Source: Nocardia otitidiscaviarum NBRC 14405 (GTDB lineage Bacteria; Actinomycetota; Actinomycetes; Mycobacteriales; Mycobacteriaceae). Taken from it: a DNA stretch of 44,810 nt. The stretch is from the NCBI RefSeq assembly GCF_000308635.1, contig NZ_BAGD01000031.1, positions 1-44,810 of the forward strand, given 5' to 3'. A program made the position numbers and the translations under genes. The notes below the pieces were generated by a model. The model was not told the origin of the DNA. It was given only the letters and a program-made list of their open reading frames with translations, and made no database searches. Shown here piece after piece: positions 7,591-29,237 of the stretch (position 1 is the first letter of the stretch; each line of letters begins with the position of its first letter).

Positions 7591-9285
7591 GTGAGTGACG
7601 GTGGGGCGGTGACGGACGCGGTGGATCTCGGTGGGGTGCGTGGCCGCGTCGGGGGTGTCGTGCGGCGGTATCCGGTGGTGGCGCGATCGCTGGTGGCCGT
7701 GGTGGCCGGGCTGTTGCTGTTCGCGAGTTTTCCGCCGCGGACGCTGTGGTTCCTGGCCCCGGTGGGCATTGCCGTGCTGACGCTGGTGGTGCGCGACAGC
7801 GGGCGCGCGCGTGCGGGATTCGGGTACGGGATGCTCGCGGGGCTGGGATTCTTCCTGCCGCTGCTGCCGTGGACCGGGATCTATGTGGGACCGGTGCCGT
7901 GGTTGGCGCTGTCGGCGGTGTGCGCGGTGTACGTGGGACTGTTCGGCGTGGTCGCGCGGTGGGTCGGGCGGCTGCCGGGGTGGCCGTTGTGGGTGGCGGC
8001 CGGATGGTCGCTCACCGAGTGGCTGCGGTCGAGTTTCCCGTTCGGCGGATTTCCCTGGGGGAGGCTGGCTTTCGGTCAGGGTGACGGCTGGTACCTGCCG
8101 TACGCCATGCTCGGCGGCGCACCGCTGGTCAGTTTCCTGGTGGCGCTCACGGGTACCGGACTGGCCGCGCTGGCGGTCACGGTGCGGCGGTGGCGGGCGG
8201 GTGCGGAGGCCCCGGCCAACACCCCCCGTCGTTCCAGATGGGGAGCTTGGGGTCCCACATCCTGGAACTTGATTATTTCCGCGACCATGCTTGTGGCTAT
8301 CATTCCACTCACCGGAGTGATCCTCCGGACCGCGCTGCCCGGCCCGGAGGACGGCAACCGGCCGATCACGGTCGCCGCGATCCAGGGCAGCGTGCCCCGC
8401 CTCGGCCTGGACTTCAACGCCCAGCGCCGCGCGGTGCTGGACAATCACGTCCGGCGCACCGAGGAATTGGCCCGCGAGGTGGCCGCCGGTCGCGTCCCCC
8501 GCCCGGATGTGGTGATCTGGCCGGAGAATTCGTCGGATATCGATCCGCTGCGCAACGGCGACGCCGCCGCGCTCATCACCCGGGCCTCCGAGTCGATCGG
8601 GGCCCCGATCCTGGTCGGCGCGGTGCTGGTCAACTCCGATCGCACCACCACGAATTCGGTCATGGTGTGGGACGGCGCGAACGGTCCGGTCGACCGCCAC
8701 GACAAGAAGATCATCCAGCCCTTCGGCGAATACCTGCCCTACCGCGAGTTCTTCCGGCACTTCTCCGAATACGCCGACCGCGCCGGATATTTCGTGCCCG
8801 GTGCGGGAGACGGTGTGGTGGACGTGCCGACCGCAGCTGCCGGAAGCGTGCCGATCGGCGTCGCCACCTGCTACGAGGTCGCCTTCGACCGCGCCTTCGA
8901 ACAGTCGCTGCGAGCGGGCGCGGAAATCCTCACGGTGCCCACCAACAACGCCACCTTCGGCAAGAGCGAGATGACCTACCAGCAGCTCGCCATGTCGCGG
9001 GTGCGCGCGGTGGAGCACGGTCGCGCACTGGTGGTCTCGGCCACCACCGGGGTGAGCGCGATGATCGGCGCGGACGGCCGAATCCAGCAGCAGACTGCCC
9101 AGTTCGTACCCGCGGCGCTGGTGGCCGAGCTGTCGCTGCGCACCGAGACGACACTCGCCACGCGGATCGGCCCCGCGCCGGAGTATGTCTTGTGTATTCT
9201 GGCCGCGGCCGCACTCGTGGCGGCAGCGATCCGCCGGCGAACGACCACCCCCGCACCGCCGGCCGACCAGGACGCAGCCGGGTAA
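7591..9285 (+). CDS. lnt: apolipoprotein N-acyltransferase Lnt
   Basis: Transfers an acyl chain from a phospholipid to the N-terminal cysteine of processed lipoproteins at the outer face of the membrane, the last step of lipoprotein maturation. About six membrane helices (the long stretches from RSLVAVVAGLLLF onward) precede a C-terminal nitrilase-like domain. The Glu-Lys-Cys catalytic triad is visible: Glu in VIWPENSS, Lys in RHDKKIIQPFGEYLP and Cys in GVATCYEV (about residues 312, 372 and 427 counted from this GTG). A final hydrophobic segment ends the protein. An ATG at 7576 would add five residues. In mycobacteria this domain is joined to the Ppm1 mannosyltransferase, and in corynebacteria ppm1 is the next gene; here no Ppm1 sequence follows within the gene or the window. 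Confidence 0.93.
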   Translation: MSDGGAVTDAVDLGGVRGRVGGVVRRYPVVARSLVAVVAGLLLFASFPPRTLWFLAPVGIAVLTLVVRDSGRARAGFGYGMLAGLGFFLPLLPWTGIYVGPVPWLALSAVCAVYVGLFGVVARWVGRLPGWPLWVAAGWSLTEWLRSSFPFGGFPWGRLAFGQGDGWYLPYAMLGGAPLVSFLVALTGTGLAALAVTVRRWRAGAEAPANTPRRSRWGAWGPTSWNLIISATMLVAIIPLTGVILRTALPGPEDGNRPITVAAIQGSVPRLGLDFNAQRRAVLDNHVRRTEELAREVAAGRVPRPDVVIWPENSSDIDPLRNGDAAALITRASESIGAPILVGAVLVNSDRTTTNSVMVWDGANGPVDRHDKKIIQPFGEYLPYREFFRHFSEYADRAGYFVPGAGDGVVDVPTAAAGSVPIGVATCYEVAFDRAFEQSLRAGAEILTVPTNNATFGKSEMTYQQLAMSRVRAVEHGRALVVSATTGVSAMIGADGRIQQQTAQFVPAALVAELSLRTETTLATRIGPAPEYVLCILAAAALVAAAIRRRTTTPAPPADQDAAG

Positions 9286-9289
9286 CCGT

Positions 9290-9347
9290 CCGGCTCCACA
9301 CGCGAGGTGGCCCGTGCCCGGCGCGGGGTGTGATCGGTCCGAGCCGG
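9290..9347 (+). terminator. bulged hairpin after lnt
   Basis: CCGGCTC (9290-9296) pairs with GAGCCGG (9341-9347), and the adjoining CACAC (9297-9301) pairs with GTGTG (9328-9332) across an internal bulge. The structure begins five bases after the lnt stop and separates lnt from the NRPS promoter region. It is imperfect and lacks a T-run, so the call is moderate. Confidence 0.45.
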
Positions 9348-9419
9348 AACAGCCCCGCCGTGCGTGGCGGCGGCGCGTATGAGGGACGCCCGCCGAACCC
9401 GCCTGCCGCAGCTTCACCT

Positions 9420-9545
9420 GATGTTAGCTATGTCACAATAGGACCGCTGGTATCGCGCACTCTGATTCCTATCAATACTGGTAGATCAAGGTTTTCGCGA
9501 AGTTTGCGGCGAGGTAGCTAATCAATAATCCACTCCGCCAACGAG
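9420..9545 (+). promoter_or_regulatory. AT-rich upstream region of the NRPS gene
   Basis: By hand count about 46% G+C over 9421-9540, against roughly 70% or more around it. It contains an inverted repeat TTAGCTA (9424-9430) / TAGCTAA (9515-9521) and an imperfect 16-base palindrome CTATCAATACTGGTAG (9469-9484, 12 of 16 symmetrical positions). A convincing -35/-10 pair could not be fixed. The region holds no gene and is the obvious control region for the NRPS-drrAB block. No iron-box-like sequence was found in it. Confidence 0.5.
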
Positions 9546-9709
9546 GTTCGTTGCCGGACAACTCGAGATCGCCACCAGTCCGGTCGGCGGGATGCACCGA
9601 ATCATAGGGCGTGGATCACGTCCTACGACTACACGCGTGCGCGTGGCAGTCGCAGCGTCGGGTGCGGTGCTCGGGGAGTTGCGTCAACAGCGGCAGAACG
9701 GAGTGATTG

Positions 9710-23331
<13,622 letters not shown>

Positions 23332-23335
<4 letters not shown>

Positions 23336-24318
23336 GTCTCGCGGTGGAGATCTCCGGACTGGTCAAGTACTACGGCAAGGTGCGGGTGCTGGACGGGATC
23401 GATCTGGAGATCCCGTCCGGGACCGTCATGGGGCTGCTCGGACCCAACGGCGCGGGCAAGACCACCACGGTCCGCATCGTCACCACCCTGCTGCGCCCGA
23501 GCGCGGGCACGGTGAAGGTGGCGGGCGTGGACGCGCTCAAGGAGCCCGCCCGGGTCCGCACCCGGCTCGGGCTGTCCGGGCAGTACGCGGCCGTGGACGC
23601 CAACCTGTCCGGCTTCGAGAATCTGCGGATGGTGGCGCGGCTGTACGGCATGAGCCACCGGCAGGCCGCCGGGCGCGCCAGCGAACTGCTGAGTGCGCTC
23701 GGCCTGGAATTCGCGGCCGGACGGCGGGCGGGCACCTACTCCGGCGGTATGGCGCGCCGCCTCGACCTGGCGGGCGCGCTGGTCTCCCGCCCGCCGGTGG
23801 TGGTGCTCGACGAACCCACCACCGGACTCGATCCGCGCGCCCGCCTCGATATGTGGCGGGTGATCGGCGACCTCGTGGACGACGGCACCACCGTGCTGCT
23901 CACCACCCAGTACCTGGAGGAAGCCGACCTGCTCGCCGACCGGATCACCGTCATCGACCGCGGGCGGGTCATCGCCCGCGGCTCCGCCGACGAACTCAAG
24001 ACCTCCATCGGCGGGGACAAGCTGACCGTCACCCTGGCCACGGGGCAGGATCCGGCCCCGGCGCGCAAGGTGCTGGCCGAGGTCGGCATCGGCGAACCGA
24101 CCTACGACGAGGGGGCCGACCAGGTCGTGGTGGTGGTCGGCGACGGCACCCGCACCATGGTCGAAGCGCTGCGGCGGCTCGACGACGCGGGCGTGCACGT
24201 GGTCGACGCATCCGTGCACCGGCCCAGCCTCGACGATGTATTCCTGTCGCTCACGGGCAAATCCGCGAAACAGCCCGCGCCGCGCCCGACGGGCGTCCAG
24301 GAGGAAGTGCTGTCGTAA
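23332..24318 (+). CDS. drrA: DrrA-type ABC exporter ATPase
   Basis: The ATP-binding subunit of a daunorubicin-resistance-type exporter, 328 residues. The Walker A motif is [10 protein letters not shown], the Q-loop region LSGQYAAVD, the signature [12 protein letters not shown], Walker [13 protein letters not shown] and the switch histidine-region [13 protein letters not shown]-terminal domain of about 90 residues follows, typical of DrrA and ending with [12 protein letters not shown]. The start ATG overlaps the NRPS stop by four bases and is preceded by GGGGAGGAG, so it is coupled to the synthetase. The family exports anthracyclines, phthiocerol dimycocerosates and lipopeptides, so it most likely moves the NRPS product outward. 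The permease gene follows after 66 bases. Confidence 0.92.
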
Positions 24319-24384
24319 CCGGCAGCGGGGGTATCGGGGGATGGGGTGGGGATTCGAAGTCGTCGTGGCCGAGGAGGACTGGAT

Positions 24385-25272
24385 ATGAGTGTCGATGTGG
24401 CAACCGAACCCGCGCCCAGCGAGGACGCGGCCCAGGGGAAGGAGGGGCGCACCGCGCCGGAACATCCCGTCGTCGGCTGGCTACCACGGGTTTTCCGGGA
24501 CAGCGCGATCGTGGCCTACCGCAATCTGCTCACCATTCTGCGGGTGCCGACCCTGCTGGTGACGGCCACCATCCAACCGCTGATGTTCGTGTTCCTGTTC
24601 GCCTACATCTTCGGCGCGTCCCTGGGCGGCAGCCAGTACCGTGAATTCCTGCTGGCCGGAATCTTCACGCAGACAGTGGCGTTCAACGCCGCCTTCACCA
24701 CGGTCGGGCTGGCGAACGACCTGCAGAAGGGCATCATCGACCGGATGCGAACGCTGCCCATGTCGCGGCTGGCGGTGCTCATGGGCCGCACCCTGTCCGA
24801 TCTGGTGGTGAACATCCTCGCCCTGAGCGTCATGGTCGGCTGCGGCTACGCGGTGGGCTGGCGCATCAACGGCGGAATCGCCGACGCCGTACTGGCTTTC
24901 GCGGTGATCCTACTTTTCGCCTTCGCCATGTCCTGGGTCGGCGCCCTCACCGGACTGCTGTCGCCCAGCGTGGAGGTGGCCCAGAGCGCCGGACTCATCT
25001 GGCTCTTCCCGCTCACCTTCATCTCCTCGGCGTTCATCTCCGGTGAGACCCTGCCCGGACCGCTGCGCACCATCGCCGAATGGAACCCCATCACCGCCGT
25101 CTCGGCGGCGGGGCGCAAACTGTTCGACAACGGCGCGCCCCCGACCTTCATACCCGCCGACGGCTGGCCCGCCGACCACTGCATCGAATACGCGGTGCTG
25201 TGCTCGCTCGGCATCCTCGCCATCGCGGTACCGCTGGCTCTGCTCCAGTACCGCAAGGTCGCCAGCCACTGA
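24385..25272 (+). CDS. drrB: DrrB-type ABC exporter permease
   Basis: The membrane subunit (ABC2 family, 295 residues) of the exporter encoded with drrA. A polar N-terminus of about 45 residues precedes six hydrophobic segments, beginning LLVTATIQPLMFVFLFAYIF. The late loop QSAGLIWLFPLTFISSAFIS and the sequence ETLPGPLRTIAEWNPITAV are typical of the family. The ATG at 24385 follows GAGGAGG; an upstream GTG-like start at 24346 would add a basic 13-residue stretch without a ribosome site. One permease gene is present, with no drrC-like second copy, so the transporter would be a DrrA2B2 complex. The 3' end runs into a short tandem repeat. Confidence 0.92.
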   Translation: MSVDVATEPAPSEDAAQGKEGRTAPEHPVVGWLPRVFRDSAIVAYRNLLTILRVPTLLVTATIQPLMFVFLFAYIFGASLGGSQYREFLLAGIFTQTVAFNAAFTTVGLANDLQKGIIDRMRTLPMSRLAVLMGRTLSDLVVNILALSVMVGCGYAVGWRINGGIADAVLAFAVILLFAFAMSWVGALTGLLSPSVEVAQSAGLIWLFPLTFISSAFISGETLPGPLRTIAEWNPITAVSAAGRKLFDNGAPPTFIPADGWPADHCIEYAVLCSLGILAIAVPLALLQYRKVASH

Positions 25273-25314
25273 GGCACTCGAGCCACTGAGACACAGAGGC
25301 CACTGAGACACCGG
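25264..25314. repeat. three-copy 17-bp tandem repeat at the drrB stop
   Basis: Units start at 25264, 25281 and 25298. The shared core is AGCCACTGAG(A/G)CAC, with the third copy beginning GG. The first unit contains the drrB stop codon. The copies are nearly identical, which suggests recent slippage duplication between the exporter operon and ctaD. Confidence 0.8.
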
Positions 25315-25408
25315 GCGGCCGTGCGCGACCGCTCGCACACCGGTGATCGTTTGGCATCGCGATTCATGGGTACCTCGGCGCAGACCGGCGTCGATCGAGG
25401 AGGGACCC

Positions 25409-27145
25409 GTGACGACCGACTCGTCGAGCGAGGTGCGCGAGCTGGTCGCCGCTCGGCCGTATCCGGCGCGGTTCGCGCCCAAGGGCTCACGACTGTGGCG
25501 ACTGCTCACCACCACCGATCCCAAACTGCTCGGGATCATGTACCTGACCACCGCGACCGCGTTCTTCCTCATCGGCGGCCTGATGGCGCTGCTCATGCGG
25601 GGCGAGCTGGCCCGGCCCGGGCTGCAATTCCTCTCACCCGAGCAGTACAACCAGCTGTTCACCATGCACGGCACCATCATGCTGCTGTTCTATGCCACCC
25701 CGGTGGTATTCGGTTTCGCCAACGCGGTGCTGCCGTTGCAGATCGGGGCCCCGGATGTGGCGTTTCCGCGGTTGAACGCGCTCAGCTACTGGCTGTACCT
25801 GTTCGGCGCGACCATGGCCACAGCCGGATTCATCACCCCCGGTGGCGCGGCCGGGTTCGGCTGGACCGGCTACACCCCGCTGAGCCTGATGACGAACTCG
25901 CCCGGGGTGGGCGCGGATCTGTGGATCATGGGCCTGGTCGTCTCGGGCTTGGGCACCATCCTGGCCGCGGTCAACATGCTGACCACGGTGGTGTGCCTGC
26001 GCTGTCCGGGCATGACCATGTTCCGGATGCCGCTGTTCACCTGGAACATCGTCGTCACCAGCGTGCTGGTGCTGCTCGCCTTTCCCATCCTCACCGCCGC
26101 GCTGCTGGCGCTGGCCTACGACCGGCATCTGGGCGGGCACATCTACGATCCCGCGAGCGGCGGCGCGATTCTGTGGCAGCACCTGTTCTGGTTCTTCGGA
26201 CATCCCGAGGTGTACATCGTCGCGCTGCCGTTCTTCGGCATCATCAGCGAGATCATCCCGGTGTTCAGCCGCAAACCGCTGTTCGGCTATGTCGCGCTGG
26301 TGTACGCCACCCTCGCCATCGGCGGACTGTCGGTGGCGGTATGGGCGCACCACATGTTCGCCACCGGTGCGGTGCTGCTGCCGTTCTTCTCCCTCATGAC
26401 CTTCCTGATCGCGGTGCCGACCGGCGTCAAATTCTTCAATTGGATCGCGACCATGTGGCGCGGGCAGCTGACTTTCGAAACCCCCATGCTGTTCGCGGTC
26501 GGCTTCATCGTCACCTTCCTGCTGGGCGGTCTGTCGGGAGTGATCCTCGCCAGCCCGCCGCAGGACTGGCATGTCACCGACACCTATTTCGTGGTCGCGC
26601 ACTTCCACTACGTGCTGTTCGGCACGATCGTCTTCGCGACCTTCGCCGGGATCTACTTCTGGTTCCCCAAGCTCACCGGGCGGCTGTTGGACGAGCGCGT
26701 CGGCCGCGTCCACTTCTGGACCACGTTCCTCGGCTTCCACCTCACCTTCCTGGTGCAGCACTGGCTCGGTAACGAGGGCATGCCGCGCCGCTACGCCGAC
26801 TATCTGCCCGACGACGGCTTCACCGCGCTGAACACGATCTCGACCATCGGATCGTTCGTGCTGGGCGTGTCGATGGTGGCCTTCGTCTGGAATGTGTTCA
26901 AGAGCTACCGGTACGGCCAGGTGGTGGGCGTGGACGATCCGTGGGGATCGGGTAATTCCCTCGAGTGGGCCACCACCTGCCCGCCACCGCGGCACAACTT
27001 CCACGAACTGCCCCGAATCCGTTCCGAGCGACCGGCTTTCGAGCTGCACTATCCGCATATGCGCGAGCGCATGCGGGTGGAATCGCATGCGGGCAGCCGT
27101 TTCCGCGCGGGCGACGGCGAACACGACGAAGGCCCCCACGCCTAG
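25409..27145 (+). CDS. ctaD: cytochrome c oxidase subunit I
   Basis: The catalytic subunit of the aa3 terminal oxidase (578 residues), with twelve membrane helices carrying both haems and CuB. Visible ligands include the haem a histidine of [12 protein letters not shown], the CuB histidine and crosslinked tyrosine of [10 protein letters not shown] (with the D-channel glutamate), the CuB pair HHMF, the K-channel lysine of PTGVKFFNW, and the haem a3/haem a histidines of [11 protein letters not shown]. The GTG at 25409 follows GAGGAGGGA; the short open stretch before it is not needed. The gene stands alone: no subunit II, III or assembly gene is adjacent. It is the last gene before the rbpA border and is read in the same direction as the NRPS-drrAB genes, 136 bases after them. 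Whether this is the only ctaD or a second copy cannot be told from the window. Confidence 0.95.
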   Translation: MTTDSSSEVRELVAARPYPARFAPKGSRLWRLLTTTDPKLLGIMYLTTATAFFLIGGLMALLMRGELARPGLQFLSPEQYNQLFTMHGTIMLLFYATPVVFGFANAVLPLQIGAPDVAFPRLNALSYWLYLFGATMATAGFITPGGAAGFGWTGYTPLSLMTNSPGVGADLWIMGLVVSGLGTILAAVNMLTTVVCLRCPGMTMFRMPLFTWNIVVTSVLVLLAFPILTAALLALAYDRHLGGHIYDPASGGAILWQHLFWFFGHPEVYIVALPFFGIISEIIPVFSRKPLFGYVALVYATLAIGGLSVAVWAHHMFATGAVLLPFFSLMTFLIAVPTGVKFFNWIATMWRGQLTFETPMLFAVGFIVTFLLGGLSGVILASPPQDWHVTDTYFVVAHFHYVLFGTIVFATFAGIYFWFPKLTGRLLDERVGRVHFWTTFLGFHLTFLVQHWLGNEGMPRRYADYLPDDGFTALNTISTIGSFVLGVSMVAFVWNVFKSYRYGQVVGVDDPWGSGNSLEWATTCPPPRHNFHELPRIRSERPAFELHYPHMRERMRVESHAGSRFRAGDGEHDEGPHA

Positions 27146-27160
27146 GCGAGGGGGCCTTCG
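27127..27160. terminator. bidirectional hairpin between ctaD and rbpA
   Basis: A perfect 11-bp stem, CGAAGGCCCCC (27127-27137) with GGGGGCCTTCG (27150-27160), and a 12-base loop that contains the ctaD stop codon. It serves the two converging genes. The last six ctaD codons are thus part of the terminator stem and loop. Confidence 0.85.
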
Positions 27161-27172
27161 AATCGGAACGCG

Positions 27173-27508
27173 TCAGCCGCGCCGACGATTCTTGAGCAGT
27201 TCCATCCGCTCCTGGAGCAGCTCCTCGAGCTCCTCCTTGCTGCGGCGCTCGAGCAGCATGTCCCAGTGGGTGCGCGGCGGCTTGACCTTCTTGGGCTCCT
27301 GCGTGGTGCCCTCGAGGAGTACGCCCTCCTGGCCGTTGCGGCACAGCCAGGTCGGCGGGATCTCGGCGTCGTCCGCGAACGGGACGTCGAATTCCTCACC
27401 GTTGTCGGTCCGGTACCGCGCCATCCGACGCGGCGCCAGGTCGTGGTCGCGGTCGGTCTCGTAGCTCACCGCTCCGAGCCGACTGCCTCGGAGTACGCGA
27501 TCTGCCAT
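27173..27508 (-). CDS. rbpA: RNA polymerase-binding protein RbpA
   Basis: An actinobacteria-specific transcription factor (111 residues) that binds the sigma subunit and core RNA polymerase, stabilises the open complex and influences rifampicin sensitivity. The N-terminus MADRVLRGSRLGAVSYETDR, the core-domain segment RTDNGEEFDVPFADDAE with the WLC and neighbouring residues, and the C-terminal sigma-interaction helix (HWDMLLERRSKEELEELLQER) match the family over its full usual length. A ribosome site (AGAAGGGA) precedes the ATG. In mycobacteria rbpA lies directly beside lnt-ppm1; here about 18 kb of NRPS, transporter and ctaD DNA separates it from lnt. Confidence 0.96.
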   Translation of the reverse strand: MADRVLRGSRLGAVSYETDRDHDLAPRRMARYRTDNGEEFDVPFADDAEIPPTWLCRNGQEGVLLEGTTQEPKKVKPPRTHWDMLLERRSKEELEELLQERMELLKNRRRG

Positions 27509-27683
27509 GGGTGCGGTCCCTTCTCGCCTGTCGGCAACGTTAACTCGGTGTCGACGCCTTACTGGAGCATCAACGCTTCGGTGGACGATTCGGTTCCCGT
27601 GGGGAGAACCCGACTATTCTACTCGCTGCGGCATCGGCCGGGTTATCGGCGTGCCCCTCGCCCATCCGGACGGTGGTGAGCGC

Positions 27684-27689
27684 TACTCT
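27684..27689 (+). promoter_or_regulatory. candidate -10 box of a leaderless transcript
   Basis: TACTCT is followed by eight bases and the ATG at 27698. No ribosome site is visible, so a leaderless message is likely for the small zinc-ribbon gene. Confidence 0.35.
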
Positions 27690-27697
27690 CTCGACTC

Positions 27698-28024
27698 ATG
27701 TCGCGCCGCCAAGGGTCGTCGTGTTTGTGGTGTGGTCGGGAGATCGGCGAATCCGAGGTCGGGCGACGCCGACGATACTGTCGACAGTCCTGCCGCCAGC
27801 GCGCCTACGAACATCGGAACAGCGTGAAGGGCACCGGAATTCCCGAGGATTCGGTGGTGCTGTCGGCGCAGGAGGTGTCGGATCTGTCCGACCGCTGGTT
27901 CGCCGCCCGCTGCGCCGCCGAGGATGTGGCCACTGCCGTCGCCGAGGGGGCGGATCAGGCCGAACTGACCGCGCTCACCGCCCAGCTGGTGGCCTTGGCC
28001 CGGGACGCCGAACGGCTGCGCTGA
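27698..28024 (+). CDS. small zinc-ribbon-like protein of unknown function
   Basis: A 108-residue soluble protein. Four cysteines near the N-terminus (Cys9, Cys12, Cys28, Cys32) are spaced as in a treble-clef or zinc-ribbon fold and embedded in a strongly basic stretch (GRRRRYCRQSCRQRAYEHR), so nucleic-acid binding is plausible. The C-terminal half is acidic and predicted helical (the AEGADQAELTALTAQ region). I do not recognise a named family. It diverges from rbpA, and a small uncharacterised gene is also found beside rbpA in mycobacteria, but I cannot say these are orthologues. Its last 50 bases overlap the 3' end of the opposing membrane-protein gene. Confidence 0.75.
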   Translation: MSRRQGSSCLWCGREIGESEVGRRRRYCRQSCRQRAYEHRNSVKGTGIPEDSVVLSAQEVSDLSDRWFAARCAAEDVATAVAEGADQAELTALTAQLVALARDAERLR

Positions 28025-29057
28025 GCCGCCCCACCGGAAGGGGCACGGTCGGCGCGGCCTCGATCTCGGGCAGCACCGGCCGCGGTCGCCGCGCCCGGGC
28101 GCGCACCAGGGCGAGTGCGGCCACGGTCGCGGCCGTGAGCACCGCGAACGCGGCCAGCGTGGCGGTGTCGGGGCGGGTCACCGGCTGTCCGCGCAGCGCC
28201 TGCCACAGCAGCACCACCATGCCTCCGGTGTAGGACAGCGCCAGTACGCCCACGAGGTGGGCGCGGGTGCGCTCGGTGCGCAGCCACGGCACCCGCGGCG
28301 CATACCGGGCGAGCAGGACGGCGGTCAGGATGAGCACCTGGATGCCGTGCATGCCGAGGAAGTGCGGGATGCGCAGATCCCCGCCCTCGGTGCTCCAGCG
28401 CAGCACCGGCACCCCGGCGCCCACGCCGTCGCGCACCGGGGGATCGCCGGGCATGACGGTATGTCCCGCCCCCAGCTCCACCGGACGGCCGTAGGCGTCG
28501 GTGACCCGCTGCGGGCCGGTGCCGCCCACCAGATAGGCCATCGCCATGCCCAGTACCGCGATCCCCAGTCCGGCCGAAATGGCCCGCGAGGTGGGTCGGT
28601 CGGTGACCCGTTGCCACGAAAGCATCACCGCGATAACCAGATTCGCACCGAAGAGGCCGAGCACCCCGGACATGAACACGGTCTGTCCGATGGAGTTGAC
28701 GGCATCGGTCTGATTGTTGAAGTGGCTGAAGGTGCCCCGCGCGGCCTGCACCACGATGAATCCGACGTCGACGATGCCGGTGACGGCGAATGCCGTACCC
28801 ATCCACCACGTGATGCGACTGCCGCGGTGCGGGAACGACAGCAACCAGGCCAGCGTCGCGGTGTAGAGGACGAAGGCGAGTCCGAATTTGCAGGGCTTCA
28901 ACCAGATCGACTCGCCGAGCAGTCGACGGTCGTCGACGACCATGGCGCACAGAGTGACGACCACGAGTACGGCCATGACGGCCGTGCACGCCAGCAGCGG
29001 CCGGTGCGGGCGGCGGGTACCGAGTGTCGGGGGAGCGGCGGGCGAGGTGCTGGGCAT
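27975..29057 (-). CDS. polytopic membrane protein of unknown function
   Basis: A 360-residue integral membrane protein with about seven or eight hydrophobic segments, starting LLACTAVMAVLVVVTLCAMVV. Features include a conserved-looking motif after the first helix (LKPCKFGLAFVLYTATLAWLLSF), a histidine/asparagine loop (TFSHFNNQTDAVNS) and a luminal-looking histidine pair (IPHFLGMHGIQVL). The C-terminus is basic and proline-rich. The position of these His residues in or beside helices would suit metal or haem binding, but no family is recognised. Its 3' end overlaps the zinc-ribbon gene tail to tail by 50 bases. The ATG at 29057 lacks a strong ribosome site. Confidence 0.8.
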   Translation of the reverse strand: MPSTSPAAPPTLGTRRPHRPLLACTAVMAVLVVVTLCAMVVDDRRLLGESIWLKPCKFGLAFVLYTATLAWLLSFPHRGSRITWWMGTAFAVTGIVDVGFIVVQAARGTFSHFNNQTDAVNSIGQTVFMSGVLGLFGANLVIAVMLSWQRVTDRPTSRAISAGLGIAVLGMAMAYLVGGTGPQRVTDAYGRPVELGAGHTVMPGDPPVRDGVGAGVPVLRWSTEGGDLRIPHFLGMHGIQVLILTAVLLARYAPRVPWLRTERTRAHLVGVLALSYTGGMVVLLWQALRGQPVTRPDTATLAAFAVLTAATVAALALVRARARRPRPVLPEIEAAPTVPLPVGRLSAAVRRPGPRPPAGR

Positions 29058-29131
29058 GGGGCCGACGCTAGGTTCGGGTCGCCGCGCGCCGGGTCCCCCT
29101 GCGGAGCCGTTCGCCTCTGGTACCCGGGTAT

Positions 29132-29164
29132 GACGACGCCCCCGGCGGTACCGGGGGCGTCGTC
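29132..29164 (-). terminator. strong hairpin after the M23 peptidase gene
   Basis: A perfect 14-bp stem: GACGACGCCCCCGG (29132-29145) pairs with CCGGGGGCGTCGTC (29151-29164) around a 5-base loop. It lies about 75 bases beyond the stop of the leftward M23 gene. No T-run follows, as usual in this group. Confidence 0.8.
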
Positions 29165-29237
29165 GATTCGTCTGTCCGCCCGATCGTTTCGGCAGCCCCT
29201 CATCGGCTGTCGATCCGCGGCGGATCGGTGCGGGCTG

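Noticed and set aside
6696..7594. Plus-strand open frames filling the gap before lnt
   Set aside because: Their translations are dominated by Arg, Pro, Ser and Ala, start inside the amidohydrolase gene in another frame, and lack any family signal.
9420..9709. Iron-box (IdeR/DmdR type) upstream of the NRPS gene, suggested by the EntF-like module
   Set aside because: No sequence close to the TTAGGTTAGGCTAACCTAA consensus was found. The TTAGCTA arms are too far apart to be one operator of that type.
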